The notes: a model not told the origin generated them from the letters alone. Positions 1 through 8,304 are shown, counted from the stretch's first letter. The stretch is DNA of 64,000 nucleotides from Pseudonocardia halophobica (GCF_027922425.1 NZ_BSFQ01000005.1:248001-312000); one strand, 5' to 3'. Numbers and translations are program-made.

Positions 1-486
1 ACGTACCGGACCAAGGACGGGCAGTGGCTGGCCATGTCGGGCAGTGCCCCGACGATCGCCCTGCGGGCGCTGCGGGCCGTCGGCCGCGAGGACCTCACCC
101 GGGACCCCCGCTTCGCCGAGGCCCGGCAGCGGCTCCGGAACGCCGCGCTGATCGACTCCGTGATGGCCGAGTGGATCGCCGCGCACACGCTCGACGACGC
201 GATGACCGTGTTCGAGGAGGCCGAGGTCGCGGCCGCCCCGATCTACGACGCCGAGCAGCTGCTCGCGGACCCGCAGCTGCAGGCCCGCGGCGTGTTCCCG
301 CAGGTAGCGGACCCGGACCTGGGTGCGATGCGGGTGCAGGCGCCGGTCCCGCGCTTCTCGGCGACGCCGGGCGGCATCGACCATCTCGGCCCGGGCCTCG
401 GCGAACACAACGACGAGATCTACGGCGGTCTGCTCGGCCTGTCCGAGGAGCACCGGGCCGCGTTGCGCGCGCAGGGCGTGATCTGA
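1..486 (+). CDS. CaiB/BaiF (family III) CoA-transferase, C-terminal fragment
   Basis: The reading frame is open from base 1 to a TGA at 484-486, so the 5' part of the gene lies outside the window; about 161 codons are visible. The fragment starts at TYRTKDGQWLAM and continues through an ALRAVGRED segment, the EEAEVAAAPIYDAEQLLADPQ region and the PVPRFSATPG segment. This order is typical of the C-terminal half of family III CoA-transferases, which move CoA between acyl-CoA and free acids in the cytoplasm. The catalytic Asp lies in the missing N-terminal half, so substrate cannot be guessed. It has no visible link to the genes downstream. Confidence 0.85.
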   Translation, partial: TYRTKDGQWLAMSGSAPTIALRALRAVGREDLTRDPRFAEARQRLRNAALIDSVMAEWIAAHTLDDAMTVFEEAEVAAAPIYDAEQLLADPQLQARGVFPQVADPDLGAMRVQAPVPRFSATPGGIDHLGPGLGEHNDEIYGGLLGLSEEHRAALRAQGVI

Positions 487-562
487 CGTCGGTGATCTGC
501 TGCCCTGTGACCCGACGCCAGGGCCGGCCGCCTGATCCTCGCCGGTCCACCGAGGTGCGCCA

Positions 563-576
563 GGGTCCATGGACCC
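563..576. promoter_or_regulatory. Perfect 14-bp palindrome, possible DevR-like box
   Basis: GGGTCCATGGACCC is a perfect palindrome 163 bp before the gene at 740 and is the only such element ahead of the SEDS-PBP unit. It matches the island's recurrent box only partly (GGG, C and CCC positions kept, centre ATGG instead of TTCG). Assignment to the same regulator is an inference. Confidence 0.35.
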
Positions 577-739
577 GGGAAGGACCCGTCCGGCCCCGGG
601 ACCCGGTGGACCCCGCTGGGCCGTCCGCCCCTGCCCCCGCCCGCCCCTCCTGCGGCACCGTGTCCGGCGGGGACGACACACGGGCCGTGGCGGGGACGAG
701 GGGGGCTGCGGGGTGGTTCGGGCCGGGGGGTACGCGGGC

Positions 740-1276
740 GTGCGCGCACGGCGTCGTCGCTGGTGGCTGTGGGTGGCGTGGCCGCTGGTGGTCTGCGCGG
801 TGCTGGCGGTCGAGTGGTCGCTGCTGCACGAGCGGATCGAGGCGGACATCGCCCTCCTGCTCGCCAGCGGCCGCGACGCCGCGGTCGCGCCCGCGCCGGG
901 CCCGGTGCTGCCGCCGCTGCCGGCCGCGCCCGCGCCGGCGGCCGACGGGGCGGTCGGGTCGGTCGACCTGCGCACGGTGCGGGCCTGCGGGGCCGGGCAG
1001 GACTGCCTCGTCCGCATCCACGTGGGGCTGCGTCCCGCGCCCGAGCCGGTGGCCGTGGACTGGACCGTGCGGCTCGACGACCTGTGCGGCGGCGCCGGCG
1101 CCACCCTCGCCGGGGGCACGGTGAGCGTGCCGGCGGGGGTGGACCGCGCCGACGTCGTCGGCGCCGTCCGGATGCCCGACGCCGGCGCGACCGCCCTCAC
1201 CGCCGTCACCGCCGGTGCGGGGGCGGCGGCCAGCCCGGCGGTCCGCGTCCCACCGACCGGCGGGTGCGCGCCGTGA
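740..1276 (+). CDS. Small membrane-anchored protein of unknown function
   Basis: I do not recognise a family. From the GTG at 740, preceded by a G-rich run (723-730) that can act as a ribosome site, the product has 178 residues: a basic N-terminus (VRARRRRWW), one hydrophobic segment at about residues 8-25, then an Ala/Pro-rich linker and a probably extracytoplasmic domain containing two cysteine pairs (ACGAGQDC and DLCGG). It ends 16 bp before the SEDS-PBP fusion and on the same strand, so it is probably co-transcribed with it. A role as a partner or exported accessory of that enzyme is an inference only. An upstream in-frame start is possible but would add low-complexity Arg/Pro sequence. 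Confidence 0.55.
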   Translation: MRARRRRWWLWVAWPLVVCAVLAVEWSLLHERIEADIALLLASGRDAAVAPAPGPVLPPLPAAPAPAADGAVGSVDLRTVRACGAGQDCLVRIHVGLRPAPEPVAVDWTVRLDDLCGGAGATLAGGTVSVPAGVDRADVVGAVRMPDAGATALTAVTAGAGAAASPAVRVPPTGGCAP

Positions 1277-1292
1277 CCGGCCGGCGGCACCG

Positions 1293-4220
1293 ATGAGGCC
1301 CGCGCGACGGCTCCGCCGGCTCCTGCCCGGCCGGCGCCGGGTGTCCACCTGGGCGACGGGGGAACGGCCGCCCAAGCCACCCCGGCCGCGCCGGAACCAC
1401 GGGCTGGCGTTCGACGTCGTCGCGGTGCTGGCCACGCTCGTGCTGGTCGTCGCCGGGCTCGCCAACCTCGCCGTCGTCGAGGGGATCGACACCGCCGTGC
1501 GGCAGGGGATCATCGCCGCCGGCGGGCTGGTGCTGCTCGCGCTGTTCTGGCGGGTCCGGGTCGGGCTGCTCGGCGTGCTGGGCGTCGTCTGCTACGCGCT
1601 GGCGGTGGTCCTGCTCGCGGCGGTGCCCGTGGTCGGCCTGAGCGCGAACGGCGCCACCCGGTGGATCGCCGTCGGCGGGTTCACCTTCCAGCCCTCCGAG
1701 CTCGCGAAGCTGGGCCTGCTCCTGGTGGTCGCCGGGGTCCTCGGGTCGGGGCGGCCGGCGTACCAGCGGTTCCTGGGGGCGCTGGTCCTCGCCGCGATCC
1801 CGATCGTGCTGACCGTGCTGCAGCCGGACCTGAGCACCACGACGCTGCTGGTGGTCGTCTCCGTGGCGCTGCTGGTGATCGGGCGGGTACCGGCCCGGTT
1901 CGTGCTGCCGGTGTTCGCCGGGGCCGCGGTCGCCGCGCCGCTGGTCGTCGGGTTGCTGCGGCCCTACCAGGTGGAGCGGCTCGGCAGCTTCCTGGCGGGG
2001 GCCGCGGAGTCGCCGGCCGGGTCCGGCTGGGCGGTCGCGCAGGCCCGGATCGCGCTGGCCTCCGGCGGCCCGTTCGGGCAGGCCGGGGACCCGCTGACGA
2101 ACGTCCTGGAGCGGTACCTGCCCGAGCGCGACACCGACCTGGCCCCGGCCAGCCTCGTCCTGCAGTTCGGGATGGTCGCCGGCGTGGTGGTGCTGCTGGC
2201 CGCCGTCGTCCTGGTGTGGCGGCTCGCGGTCGCCTCGCGCACCTCGCGCACGGCCCACGGGGCCCTGCTCGCGGGCGGGCTGGCCGTGCTGTTCGGCGCC
2301 GAGGTCGTGGTGTCGGTCGGCGGCAACCTCGGACTCCTGCCGCTCGCCGGGGTGCCGTTCCCGCTGGTCAGCTACGGCGGCACCGCCGTGGTGGTGCACC
2401 TCGCGGCGATCGGCGTGGTGCTCGGGGTCCGGCGCGACGGGGCCCGCCGCGTGCTCTGGGCGGCGCCCGAACGGCTGCGCCCGCGGTTGGTCCGGGTCGC
2501 CGCACTGGGCGTGACCGGCCTGCTGCTCACGTTCGGCGCCTTCGGCTGGCGGCTCGAGGCCGTCGAGGGGCCGGCGCTGGTCGCCGCGGGCCAGGAACAG
2601 ATGGCCCGGTGCGTCCGGCTGCCGGCGCCCCGGGGCGAGATCACCGACCGCAACGGGGCCGTGCTGGCGATCGACGCGGCCGCGACCGACGCCGGCACCG
2701 CGAAGATCGAGGCGGTTCCCGGCCTGGTCCGGCCGGGCGAGGTCGACCGGCTCGCGGGCCTGCTCGGCAGGCCGCCCGCGGACGTGCGCGCGGCCCTCGA
2801 CGCCGCCCCGGACACCACGCTGTCGCTGGAGCTGGCGGAGCTCCCGATCGCCCAGGCGCGCACGGTCACCGGGTTCGACGGCGTGCGGGTCGAAGCGGTC
2901 CCGCGCCGCAGCTACCCGACGGGCGAGCTGCTCGGCCCGGTGCTGGGCTACACCGGGATCGCGACCGACGTGCAGACCCGGCGCGACCCGACCCTCGGCC
3001 CCGGCGTCGTCGTCGGACGGGCCGGGTTGGAGGCGAGCTACGACGCCGTGCTCCGCGGCCTCGACGGCGAGCAGTGCTACTGGGTGACGCCGTCCGGTGT
3101 CCCCACCGCGCTCGGCACCCGGCGCGACCCGGTCCCGGGCGCCGACCTGCGCACCGCGCTCGACCTGCCGCTGCAGCAGCGGCTGACCGACTCGGTCCGC
3201 GCGTCGCTCGCCGGGCAGCGCAACCCCCGGGCCGTGGGTGCCGCGGTCGCCATGGACCCGCGCAACGGCCAGGTCCTGGCCCTGGCCAGCCTGCCCTCGT
3301 ACGACAACAACCTGTACGGGCCGCCGCTCGACGTGCAGGCGCTGCGGGCCGTGGAGGCACGCCCGGGCCACCCGACGCTCGAGCACGCCAGCCAGGTCGC
3401 GGTGCCGCCGGGCTCGACGTTCAAGCTGGTCGTGGCGGCCGCGAACATGGTGACGGGGACGATCCCGCCGGCGTCGATCGTCCCGACCGGCGCGAGCTTC
3501 ACCCTGGCCGGGCACACGTTCGACAACTGGAAGCCCATGGGGCCGATGAACCTGCCGCAGGCCATCGCCTGGTCGAACGACGTCTACTTCTACCGGCTCG
3601 CCGCCCTCATGGGGCCCGACCCGATCATCGAGGCCGCGCACGCGCTCGGCGTCGGGTCGCCGACCGGCATCGACCTGCCCGGCGAGTCCGCGGGCTACCT
3701 CGGCACCCCGCAGTCGATCGCCGACGACGGCGGGCACTGGTACGGCGGCACGACGGTGATCCTCGGCATCGGGCAGGGCCCGCTGCAGGTCACGCCCCTG
3801 CAGAACGCCCGCTGGACGGCCGCGATCGCGACCGGGCAGCTGGTCACGCCGCGGCTGGGGCTCGCGGTCGGCACCCCGGAGGCCGGCTTCACCGCGCTGC
3901 CCGTGCCGCCGCCCGTCGCGGTGCCCTTCGCCTCCGCGCTCGGCCCCGTGCGGGACGGGATGCGCGCGGCGGTGCGCGGGGGCACGGCCACGTCGTTGTC
4001 GACGGTGCCGCTGGACTCGGGCGCGAAGACCGGCACCGCGCAGGACGGCAGCCTGTCCGCCGAGGAGTACGACAACTGGACGTCCGTCGCCGCGCCGTTC
4101 GACGCGCCGACCGTGGTGATGACGGGCCTGGTCCAGGGGCCGGGCAAGGGCGCCAACAGCGCGAGCCGGATCGTCATCGAGGGGCTGCGGCAGTATCAGG
4201 CGGCCCCGCCCGTGCCCTGA
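1293..4220 (+). CDS. SEDS (FtsW/RodA) glycosyltransferase fused to class B penicillin-binding protein
   Basis: One 975-residue reading frame joins two enzymes that are normally separate. Residues about 35-385 form a multi-pass SEDS polymerase with WIAVGG...QPSELAKL (about 120-140), LPERDTDL (276-283, holding the conserved acidic loop) and PFPLVSYGG (about 352-360). After a linker and one further membrane segment (about 402-420) comes a PBP: RGEITDRNG (about 446), then the transpeptidase triad S708-TFK, S761-ND and K912-TG. Family knowledge: SEDS proteins polymerise lipid II and bPBPs cross-link it, working as a complex in the membrane. All motifs are intact, so the fusion looks active. Rod-elongation (RodA-PBP2) or division type cannot be decided from sequence. 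The ATG at 1293 was chosen because upstream in-frame sequence is Arg-rich read-through of the preceding gene. Confidence 0.92.
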   Translation: MRPARRLRRLLPGRRRVSTWATGERPPKPPRPRRNHGLAFDVVAVLATLVLVVAGLANLAVVEGIDTAVRQGIIAAGGLVLLALFWRVRVGLLGVLGVVCYALAVVLLAAVPVVGLSANGATRWIAVGGFTFQPSELAKLGLLLVVAGVLGSGRPAYQRFLGALVLAAIPIVLTVLQPDLSTTTLLVVVSVALLVIGRVPARFVLPVFAGAAVAAPLVVGLLRPYQVERLGSFLAGAAESPAGSGWAVAQARIALASGGPFGQAGDPLTNVLERYLPERDTDLAPASLVLQFGMVAGVVVLLAAVVLVWRLAVASRTSRTAHGALLAGGLAVLFGAEVVVSVGGNLGLLPLAGVPFPLVSYGGTAVVVHLAAIGVVLGVRRDGARRVLWAAPERLRPRLVRVAALGVTGLLLTFGAFGWRLEAVEGPALVAAGQEQMARCVRLPAPRGEITDRNGAVLAIDAAATDAGTAKIEAVPGLVRPGEVDRLAGLLGRPPADVRAALDAAPDTTLSLELAELPIAQARTVTGFDGVRVEAVPRRSYPTGELLGPVLGYTGIATDVQTRRDPTLGPGVVVGRAGLEASYDAVLRGLDGEQCYWVTPSGVPTALGTRRDPVPGADLRTALDLPLQQRLTDSVRASLAGQRNPRAVGAAVAMDPRNGQVLALASLPSYDNNLYGPPLDVQALRAVEARPGHPTLEHASQVAVPPGSTFKLVVAAANMVTGTIPPASIVPTGASFTLAGHTFDNWKPMGPMNLPQAIAWSNDVYFYRLAALMGPDPIIEAAHALGVGSPTGIDLPGESAGYLGTPQSIADDGGHWYGGTTVILGIGQGPLQVTPLQNARWTAAIATGQLVTPRLGLAVGTPEAGFTALPVPPPVAVPFASALGPVRDGMRAAVRGGTATSLSTVPLDSGAKTGTAQDGSLSAEEYDNWTSVAAPFDAPTVVMTGLVQGPGKGANSASRIVIEGLRQYQAAPPVP

Positions 4221-4237
4221 GAGATACTGCGGGAGCC

Positions 4238-5224
4238 TCAGCCGCGGGCGTAGGTCTCGAGCACGCCGGGCAGGGTGAAGGCGCGGGCGGCCCCCTCGGC
4301 CACGCACGTCGACGGGTTCTCCGCCTGCTTCACCGGCAGCCCGAGTCCCGCCTCCAGGGCCGCGCGCAGCCCGCGGGTCGGGGAGGCACCGCCGACGAGC
4401 AGGACGCCGTCCGCGGCGAGGTCGTCGAGCGCACGGGCGGGCAGGTCGTCGAGGCACCCGATCAGCGAGGTCGCGAGCTCCGCCACGCGCGGCGCCACCA
4501 CGGAGTGCAGCTCGCCGGCGGGGATGCGCAGCGTGCGGGGCCGGCCGTTGTCGCCGTCGCGCCCGACGACCGTGACCTCGCCGCCGTCGGGGACCGCCCC
4601 GACGCGGATCGTCAGGTCCTCGGCGGCGTCGCGGCCCAGGGAGAGGTGGTGCTGCTCGCGCACGTGCCGGCGGACGGCGGCCGCGATCGCGTCCCCGGCG
4701 ACCCGGCGCGACCGCACGGCCAGCACCTCGCCGTAGCACATCGCGACGATCTCGGCGGTGCCGGCGCCCACGTCGGCGACCATGTGCACCCGCCGGTCGA
4801 GCGGGTCGACGCCGCAGCCGATCGCGCCCGCGACCGGGCCGGCGAGGGCGAGCACGCGCACGATGCCGGCCTCCTCGGCGGCCTCGACCAGGGCGCGGCG
4901 CTCGAGCGGACTGGCGCCGGCGGGAACGGTGAGGGCGGCGGCCAGGCGGGTTCGCTGCCAGGGGCGCGGGAGCACCCGGCGGACGACGGCGCGCAGGTAG
5001 CGGCGGGCGGTGTCGAGATCGGTGATCACGCCGTCGCGCACCGGCCGGACGGCGAGCGAGCCGGACGGGATCCGGTCGACCAGGTCGGCCGCCTCCCGGC
5101 CCACGCTCACGCCGCGGCCGCCGGAGCGACCGAGCATGACCGACGGCTCGTCGTACTGGAACCCGCCCTCGGCGTCGTAGAGCACCGTGGTGCCGGTGCC
5201 GACGTCCATGCCGAAACGCCCCAT
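4238..5224 (-). CDS. MreB/Hsp70-like actin-fold ATPase
   Basis: The 328-residue product has the actin-superfamily phosphate-1 loop GMDVGTGTTVLY at the N-terminus, then DEPSVML, a DLVDRIPSG...VRPVRDGVITDLD segment as in MreB, the phosphate-2 loop VADVGAGTAEIV (about 150-162) and the adenosine motif LLVGGASPTRGL (about 285). MreB normally forms membrane-bound filaments that guide SEDS-PBP wall synthesis. It converges on the SEDS-PBP fusion with an 18-bp gap, which supports a shared role. It is shorter and more divergent than canonical MreB (about 340 residues), and mreC/mreD are not nearby. A DevR-like box lies 80 bp upstream. A general Hsp70-like ATPase remains possible. Confidence 0.75.
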   Translation of the reverse strand: MGRFGMDVGTGTTVLYDAEGGFQYDEPSVMLGRSGGRGVSVGREAADLVDRIPSGSLAVRPVRDGVITDLDTARRYLRAVVRRVLPRPWQRTRLAAALTVPAGASPLERRALVEAAEEAGIVRVLALAGPVAGAIGCGVDPLDRRVHMVADVGAGTAEIVAMCYGEVLAVRSRRVAGDAIAAAVRRHVREQHHLSLGRDAAEDLTIRVGAVPDGGEVTVVGRDGDNGRPRTLRIPAGELHSVVAPRVAELATSLIGCLDDLPARALDDLAADGVLLVGGASPTRGLRAALEAGLGLPVKQAENPSTCVAEGAARAFTLPGVLETYARG

Positions 5225-5302
5225 GCTCCACCCCCGGATCCGGGCACGGTGCCCCCCCGTGCCGCCCCTCGCCAGCCTTCTCCCTCGGCGGCGTCCCCGG
5301 CA

Positions 5303-5316
5303 GGGCCGAAGGTCGT
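5303..5316. promoter_or_regulatory. DevR-like box ahead of MreB-like gene
   Basis: GGGCCGAAGGTCGT on the plus strand (ACGACCTTCGGCCC on the gene strand) lies 80 bp before the GTG/ATG-side start at 5224. It differs from the best island box at only the last positions. Confidence 0.55.
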
Positions 5317-5327
5317 GATTTCGACCG

Positions 5328-6125
5328 TCAGGCGCCAGCGCGCTCGGCCGCCGCCGCGGTCCGCACCACGACCACCGGGCACGGGCCCCGGTGCACCGCC
5401 AGCCGGGCCGGCTCGTCCCAGCGCCCGGTCCCGTCGGGCCTGCCCAGGACCAGCGCCGCGGCGCCGGCGGCGCGCTCCAGCACGTGCTCGACGAACGGGC
5501 CCCGCACCCCGGCCGTCTCCACCCGGACCTCGGGGAACCGGGTGGTCCACGGCTCGAGCGCGGTGTCCAGCGCGGCGGCCGCGAGGAGGTCGGCGTCCGC
5601 GTCGCCGGTCTCGGGGACCTCGACGACGAGCGGGACGCCGCGGCCCGCGGCGAGAGGGAAGGCGGCGGCGAGCAGCGGGGCGTCCCGCACGGGGTCGGCG
5701 ACGGCGGCGACGACCACCGAGCGGTGCCTCCGGTGCGGCGCGCGCACGACCGCGACGGGGCAGCGGGCCCGGCCGACCAGGTCGAGGGCGACGGAGTCGT
5801 CGGCCGCCTCCGGCGGGTCGTCCCGCCCGCCCATGCCCACGACCAGCAGGGACGCCGCGCGGGCGGCCTCGAGCAGCGCGGGTCCGGGCGCCCAGTGCGA
5901 GACCCGGCGCAGCACCTCGACCTCGGGGGCGACGGCCAGCGCCCGGGCGGTGGCCCGCTCGAGGAGCGCCTCGGCCCGGTGCGTCGACTCGTCCGCGCGC
6001 ACCGCGTGCACGAGCACGAGGGGGACGCCGAGCGCGCGGGCCTCGCCCGCGGCGAACGCGACGGCGAGCAGCGACGCGTTGCTCCCGTCGACGCCGACCG
6101 CGACGGGCGATCCGGACAGGGTCAC
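5328..6125 (-). CDS. Universal stress protein, two UspA domains
   Basis: The 265-residue product carries two UspA-type domains. The first begins VAVGVDGSNAS and ends LVVGMGG...ARCPVAVVR; the second starts SVVVAAVADP and ends ALVLGRPDGTG...GPCPVVVVR. The usual ATP-binding G-2x-G-9x-G-S/T loop is weak in both halves, so nucleotide binding is uncertain. In mycobacteria several two-domain USPs belong to the DosR regulon and act in the cytoplasm during hypoxia. The GTG start follows a GGAGGAA ribosome site. A box-like palindrome is found at 6300-6313, 175 bp upstream. Confidence 0.85.
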   Translation of the reverse strand: MTLSGSPVAVGVDGSNASLLAVAFAAGEARALGVPLVLVHAVRADESTHRAEALLERATARALAVAPEVEVLRRVSHWAPGPALLEAARAASLLVVGMGGRDDPPEAADDSVALDLVGRARCPVAVVRAPHRRHRSVVVAAVADPVRDAPLLAAAFPLAAGRGVPLVVEVPETGDADADLLAAAALDTALEPWTTRFPEVRVETAGVRGPFVEHVLERAAGAAALVLGRPDGTGRWDEPARLAVHRGPCPVVVVRTAAAAERAGA

Positions 6126-6299
6126 CGCGGGTTCCTCCCAGGCGAGCGTGGGCCGAGCGTGGGCCGGGGCGGGCGTTCCCCGTGAACGCCCGCCCCGGCG
6201 GGTCCACCCGTCCGCTCCCCAACGACGAGTGGCGGCCGGCGCGGTGCCTTCACGCTGCCGGCGACGTCGATGGTGCCCTCGCCGACCCCGCCCCGAGCA

Positions 6300-6313
6300 G
6301 GGTCGAAAGTCCC
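6300..6313. promoter_or_regulatory. DevR-like box upstream of USP
   Basis: GGGTCGAAAGTCCC keeps both half-sites (GGGnC / GTCCC) and resembles the mycobacterial DosR box most closely of all copies here, having GAAAGTCCC. It lies between DUF1876 and the USP gene, 175 bp before the USP start at 6125. Confidence 0.65.
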
Positions 6314-6339
6314 GTATTCCCGGGGGTCGCAGGGCGCTC

Positions 6340-6696
6340 TCAGCCCGGCGTGGTGAGGTGCCCGCCGACGTCGGTCGCGCCCTCGACCTCGTTGTGCGCC
6401 ATCTGCTGCATCACCCGGGCGAGGTCGGCCAGCGCCTGGGCGGCGGCGAGCTCGTCGGCCACGCCGGGGACGTCCGCGTCGGGTGGGGCCAGCCGCGCCT
6501 GCCCGGTCCCGACGAGCCGGTCGGAGACCCGGTCGTGCAGGCGCGCGACGGCCCGCGTCACCCCGGACCCCGCCTCGAGGTCCACGATCACGGTCCAGCG
6601 CTTGCCCTGCGGGATCCCGGTCCGGGCGCGGCCCGTGGCCGCCAGGGCGTCGGACAGCGCGTCGGACAGGGTGTGTGCGCCGGTCGGCTCGGTCAT
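6340..6696 (-). CDS. DUF1876 domain protein (Rv1738/Rv2632c-like)
   Basis: The 118-residue product starts at an ATG (complement of 6694-6696) behind GGAGGGA. The DUF1876 core is clear: KRWTVIVDLEAGSGVTRAVARLHD (split by position: about residues 31-54), then GTGQARL, PDADVPGVADELAAAQALADL and a C-terminal HNEVEGATDV segment. Rv1738, the mycobacterial homologue, is strongly DosR-induced and has been proposed, from its fold, to act in ribosome hibernation; that role is not shown here. Its presence beside USP, CBS and DUF1918 genes is a main reason to call this a dormancy island. Confidence 0.85.
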   Translation of the reverse strand: MTEPTGAHTLSDALSDALAATGRARTGIPQGKRWTVIVDLEAGSGVTRAVARLHDRVSDRLVGTGQARLAPPDADVPGVADELAAAQALADLARVMQQMAHNEVEGATDVGGHLTTPG

Positions 6697-7113
6697 CGCG
6701 GTCCCTCCCGCCGTGGTGCGTCGAGCGTGCCTCGGCGCGACGCGCGGCGGAAGGGGCGGACGGGAACGACCACCGGATTCGCCGGAACGGGTGGGGCCGC
6801 CCGGCGGGCCGGAGGAACCGGGGGACCGGTGCGGGTCCGGACGCGCGGCGGCGGCCGCCATGTCGGACCCGCACCGGCGGACGGGCCGCCCACCCGGGGG
6901 CTGGGGGGTGTAGCGCGGGTGGGTGACCCGGGTCCGTTCGGGAGAGGACGTCCGCGGGCGGCGAAGCGCGCACCGGGCCGGACGTGACCGTGGGGGAGCG
7001 GGACCCGTGCGAACCGCGTCGCGGTCGCGCGCGCCGAGGGCGGCGGTGGGTTCATGGGACCCGCTCGGACTGCCGGCTGCGCTGTGGGCTCAGGCGGACC
7101 GGATCCGGGCAGA
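6697..7113. other. Intergenic region upstream of DUF1876 gene
   Basis: I see no credible gene in these 417 bases; open frames here are Arg/Pro-rich shadows. A weak box-like sequence, GGGCCGGAGGAACC, occurs at 6806-6819, about 110 bp before the DUF1876 start, and could be its DevR-type site, but it matches poorly in the second half. Confidence 0.5.
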
Positions 7114-7884
7114 CTATCGCTCGGCGCGCGCCGCCGCAGCCGCCGGAAGCGTGCCCGTCTCGACGACGTCCAGGGCGACGTCGCGTAGCTTGCGGTGCAG
7201 CCGGCGGGACGCGGTGCGCAGCAGGTCGAACGCCTCGTCGCGGGTGACCAGCCGGCGCGCCATGAGGATGCCGAGGGCGGTGCCGATGTCCCGGCTCGAG
7301 CGCAGCGCCTCGTCGAGCTCGGCGGCGCGGCGGCGGTTGCGCGCGTCCGTCACCGCGAGGGCGGCGTGCGCGGCGAGGACGGTGCCGACGGCGACGGCGT
7401 GGTCGTCGAAGGCACCCGGGGTGGCGGAGGAGAGGGTGAGCGCGCCCAGGACGTCGTCCTCGACGAACAGCCGGAAGCACAGCAGCCCGCGCACCCCGGT
7501 CTCGGCGACGGCGCGGCGGCTGAACCCGGGCCAGCGGTCGTCCGTGTCCAGGTCCGCCACCGCACAGACGAAGCGGTCGTGGATCACGCCGAGGCAGGGG
7601 CCCTCGCCGACCTCGTGCTGGATCTGGTCGACCCGCCGCGCGGTCGCGCCCGTCGACGCCACGGAGACCACGCCGCCGTGCCGGTCGATCAGGGAGATCC
7701 CCGCGTGGTCACAGCCGGGCACGGTCGCCACGGCGTAGAGCGTGACGCGCTCCTGGGCGTCCTCGGGGGTCGGCGCGGTGCGCAGCGCGCGGGCGAGCCG
7801 GGCGAAGCGCTCGGCGAGCTCGACGGCGCCGTCCCCCGAGCCGTCCCCCGAGCCGATCCCCGGGGCACCTCCGGAGCCGCTCAT
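7114..7884 (-). CDS. GAF-ANTAR domain RNA-binding antiterminator
   Basis: The 256-residue product has a GAF domain (about 40-175: GCDHAGISLID, VGEGPCLG, GLLCFRLFVEDDVLGALTLSS) followed by an ANTAR domain (about 200-250: SRDIGTALGILMAR, RLVTRDEAFDLLRTASR, KLRDVALDVVETG). ANTAR proteins bind paired hairpins in RNA to prevent termination; the GAF part is expected to sense a small ligand or redox state. Its ATG overlaps the stop of the upstream CBS gene (ATGA, 7881-7884), so the two are co-transcribed and translationally coupled from the box at 8291. No target hairpin pair was identified in this window. Confidence 0.85.
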   Translation of the reverse strand: MSGSGGAPGIGSGDGSGDGAVELAERFARLARALRTAPTPEDAQERVTLYAVATVPGCDHAGISLIDRHGGVVSVASTGATARRVDQIQHEVGEGPCLGVIHDRFVCAVADLDTDDRWPGFSRRAVAETGVRGLLCFRLFVEDDVLGALTLSSATPGAFDDHAVAVGTVLAAHAALAVTDARNRRRAAELDEALRSSRDIGTALGILMARRLVTRDEAFDLLRTASRRLHRKLRDVALDVVETGTLPAAAAARAER

Positions 7885-8255
7885 CGCGCGTCCCCCAGCA
7901 CCCGCAACAGGTCGGTCAGGGTGACGATCCCGGCCACCCGGTCCCCGTCGAGCACCGGCACGACCCGCACGTCGGCCTCGCGCATGCGGTGCACCAGGCC
8001 GAGCAGGTCGCCGTCGGGCGTCGCGGTCGGGGCGTCCGTGCGCACCAGCGGCCCGACGGCGGTGGCGCCCCGCCGGCCGTCCAACCGGTCCGGGACGAGG
8101 TCCGCCTCGGCGAGCATGCCGACGAACCGGTCCCGCTCGTCGACCACCGGGACGTCCGAGAGCCCGTGGGCGGCGAGCGCCGCGGCGGCGTCGCGCACGG
8201 TGGAGGCCACCGCCACGACGAGCACCGGGCGGCTCATCACCTCGCGGACCTGCAT
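7881..8255 (-). CDS. CBS-pair (BON-less) signalling protein
   Basis: The 124-residue product consists almost only of two CBS motifs: VREVMSRPVLVVAVASTVRD...DVPVVDERDRFVGMLAEADLV and a second with VRVVPVLDGDRVAGIVTLTDLL. Stand-alone CBS pairs bind adenosyl ligands (AMP, ATP, NAD) and are common in DosR-type regulons (for example Rv2626c). The ATG at 8255 gives a start directly before the first CBS motif. A box lies 36-49 bp upstream and the gene overlaps the GAF-ANTAR gene by 4 bp. The long upstream extension of the frame is Arg/Pro-rich and was rejected. Confidence 0.85.
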   Translation of the reverse strand: MQVREVMSRPVLVVAVASTVRDAAAALAAHGLSDVPVVDERDRFVGMLAEADLVPDRLDGRRGATAVGPLVRTDAPTATPDGDLLGLVHRMREADVRVVPVLDGDRVAGIVTLTDLLRVLGDAR

Positions 8256-8290
8256 CCGCGGAGCGTCCCGCCCGGACGTGGCCCTGGCCA

Positions 8291-8304
8291 GGGTCCGAAG
8301 CCCC
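8291..8304. promoter_or_regulatory. DevR-like box ahead of CBS/GAF-ANTAR operon
   Basis: GGGTCCGAAGCCCC begins 36 bp before the CBS start at 8255. This distance is similar to those of the copies at 12077 and 20862, suggesting overlap with the -35 region. Confidence 0.55.

Noticed and set aside
1206..5231. Very long minus-strand open frame opposite the SEDS-PBP gene
   Set aside because: Shadow of the GC-rich third-position bias; its translation is His/Arg/Gly-rich without domains, while the plus strand has intact enzyme motifs.
6806..6819. DevR-like box for the DUF1876 gene
   Set aside because: GGGCCGGAGGAACC matches only the left half; kept as a weak note and not listed as a site.
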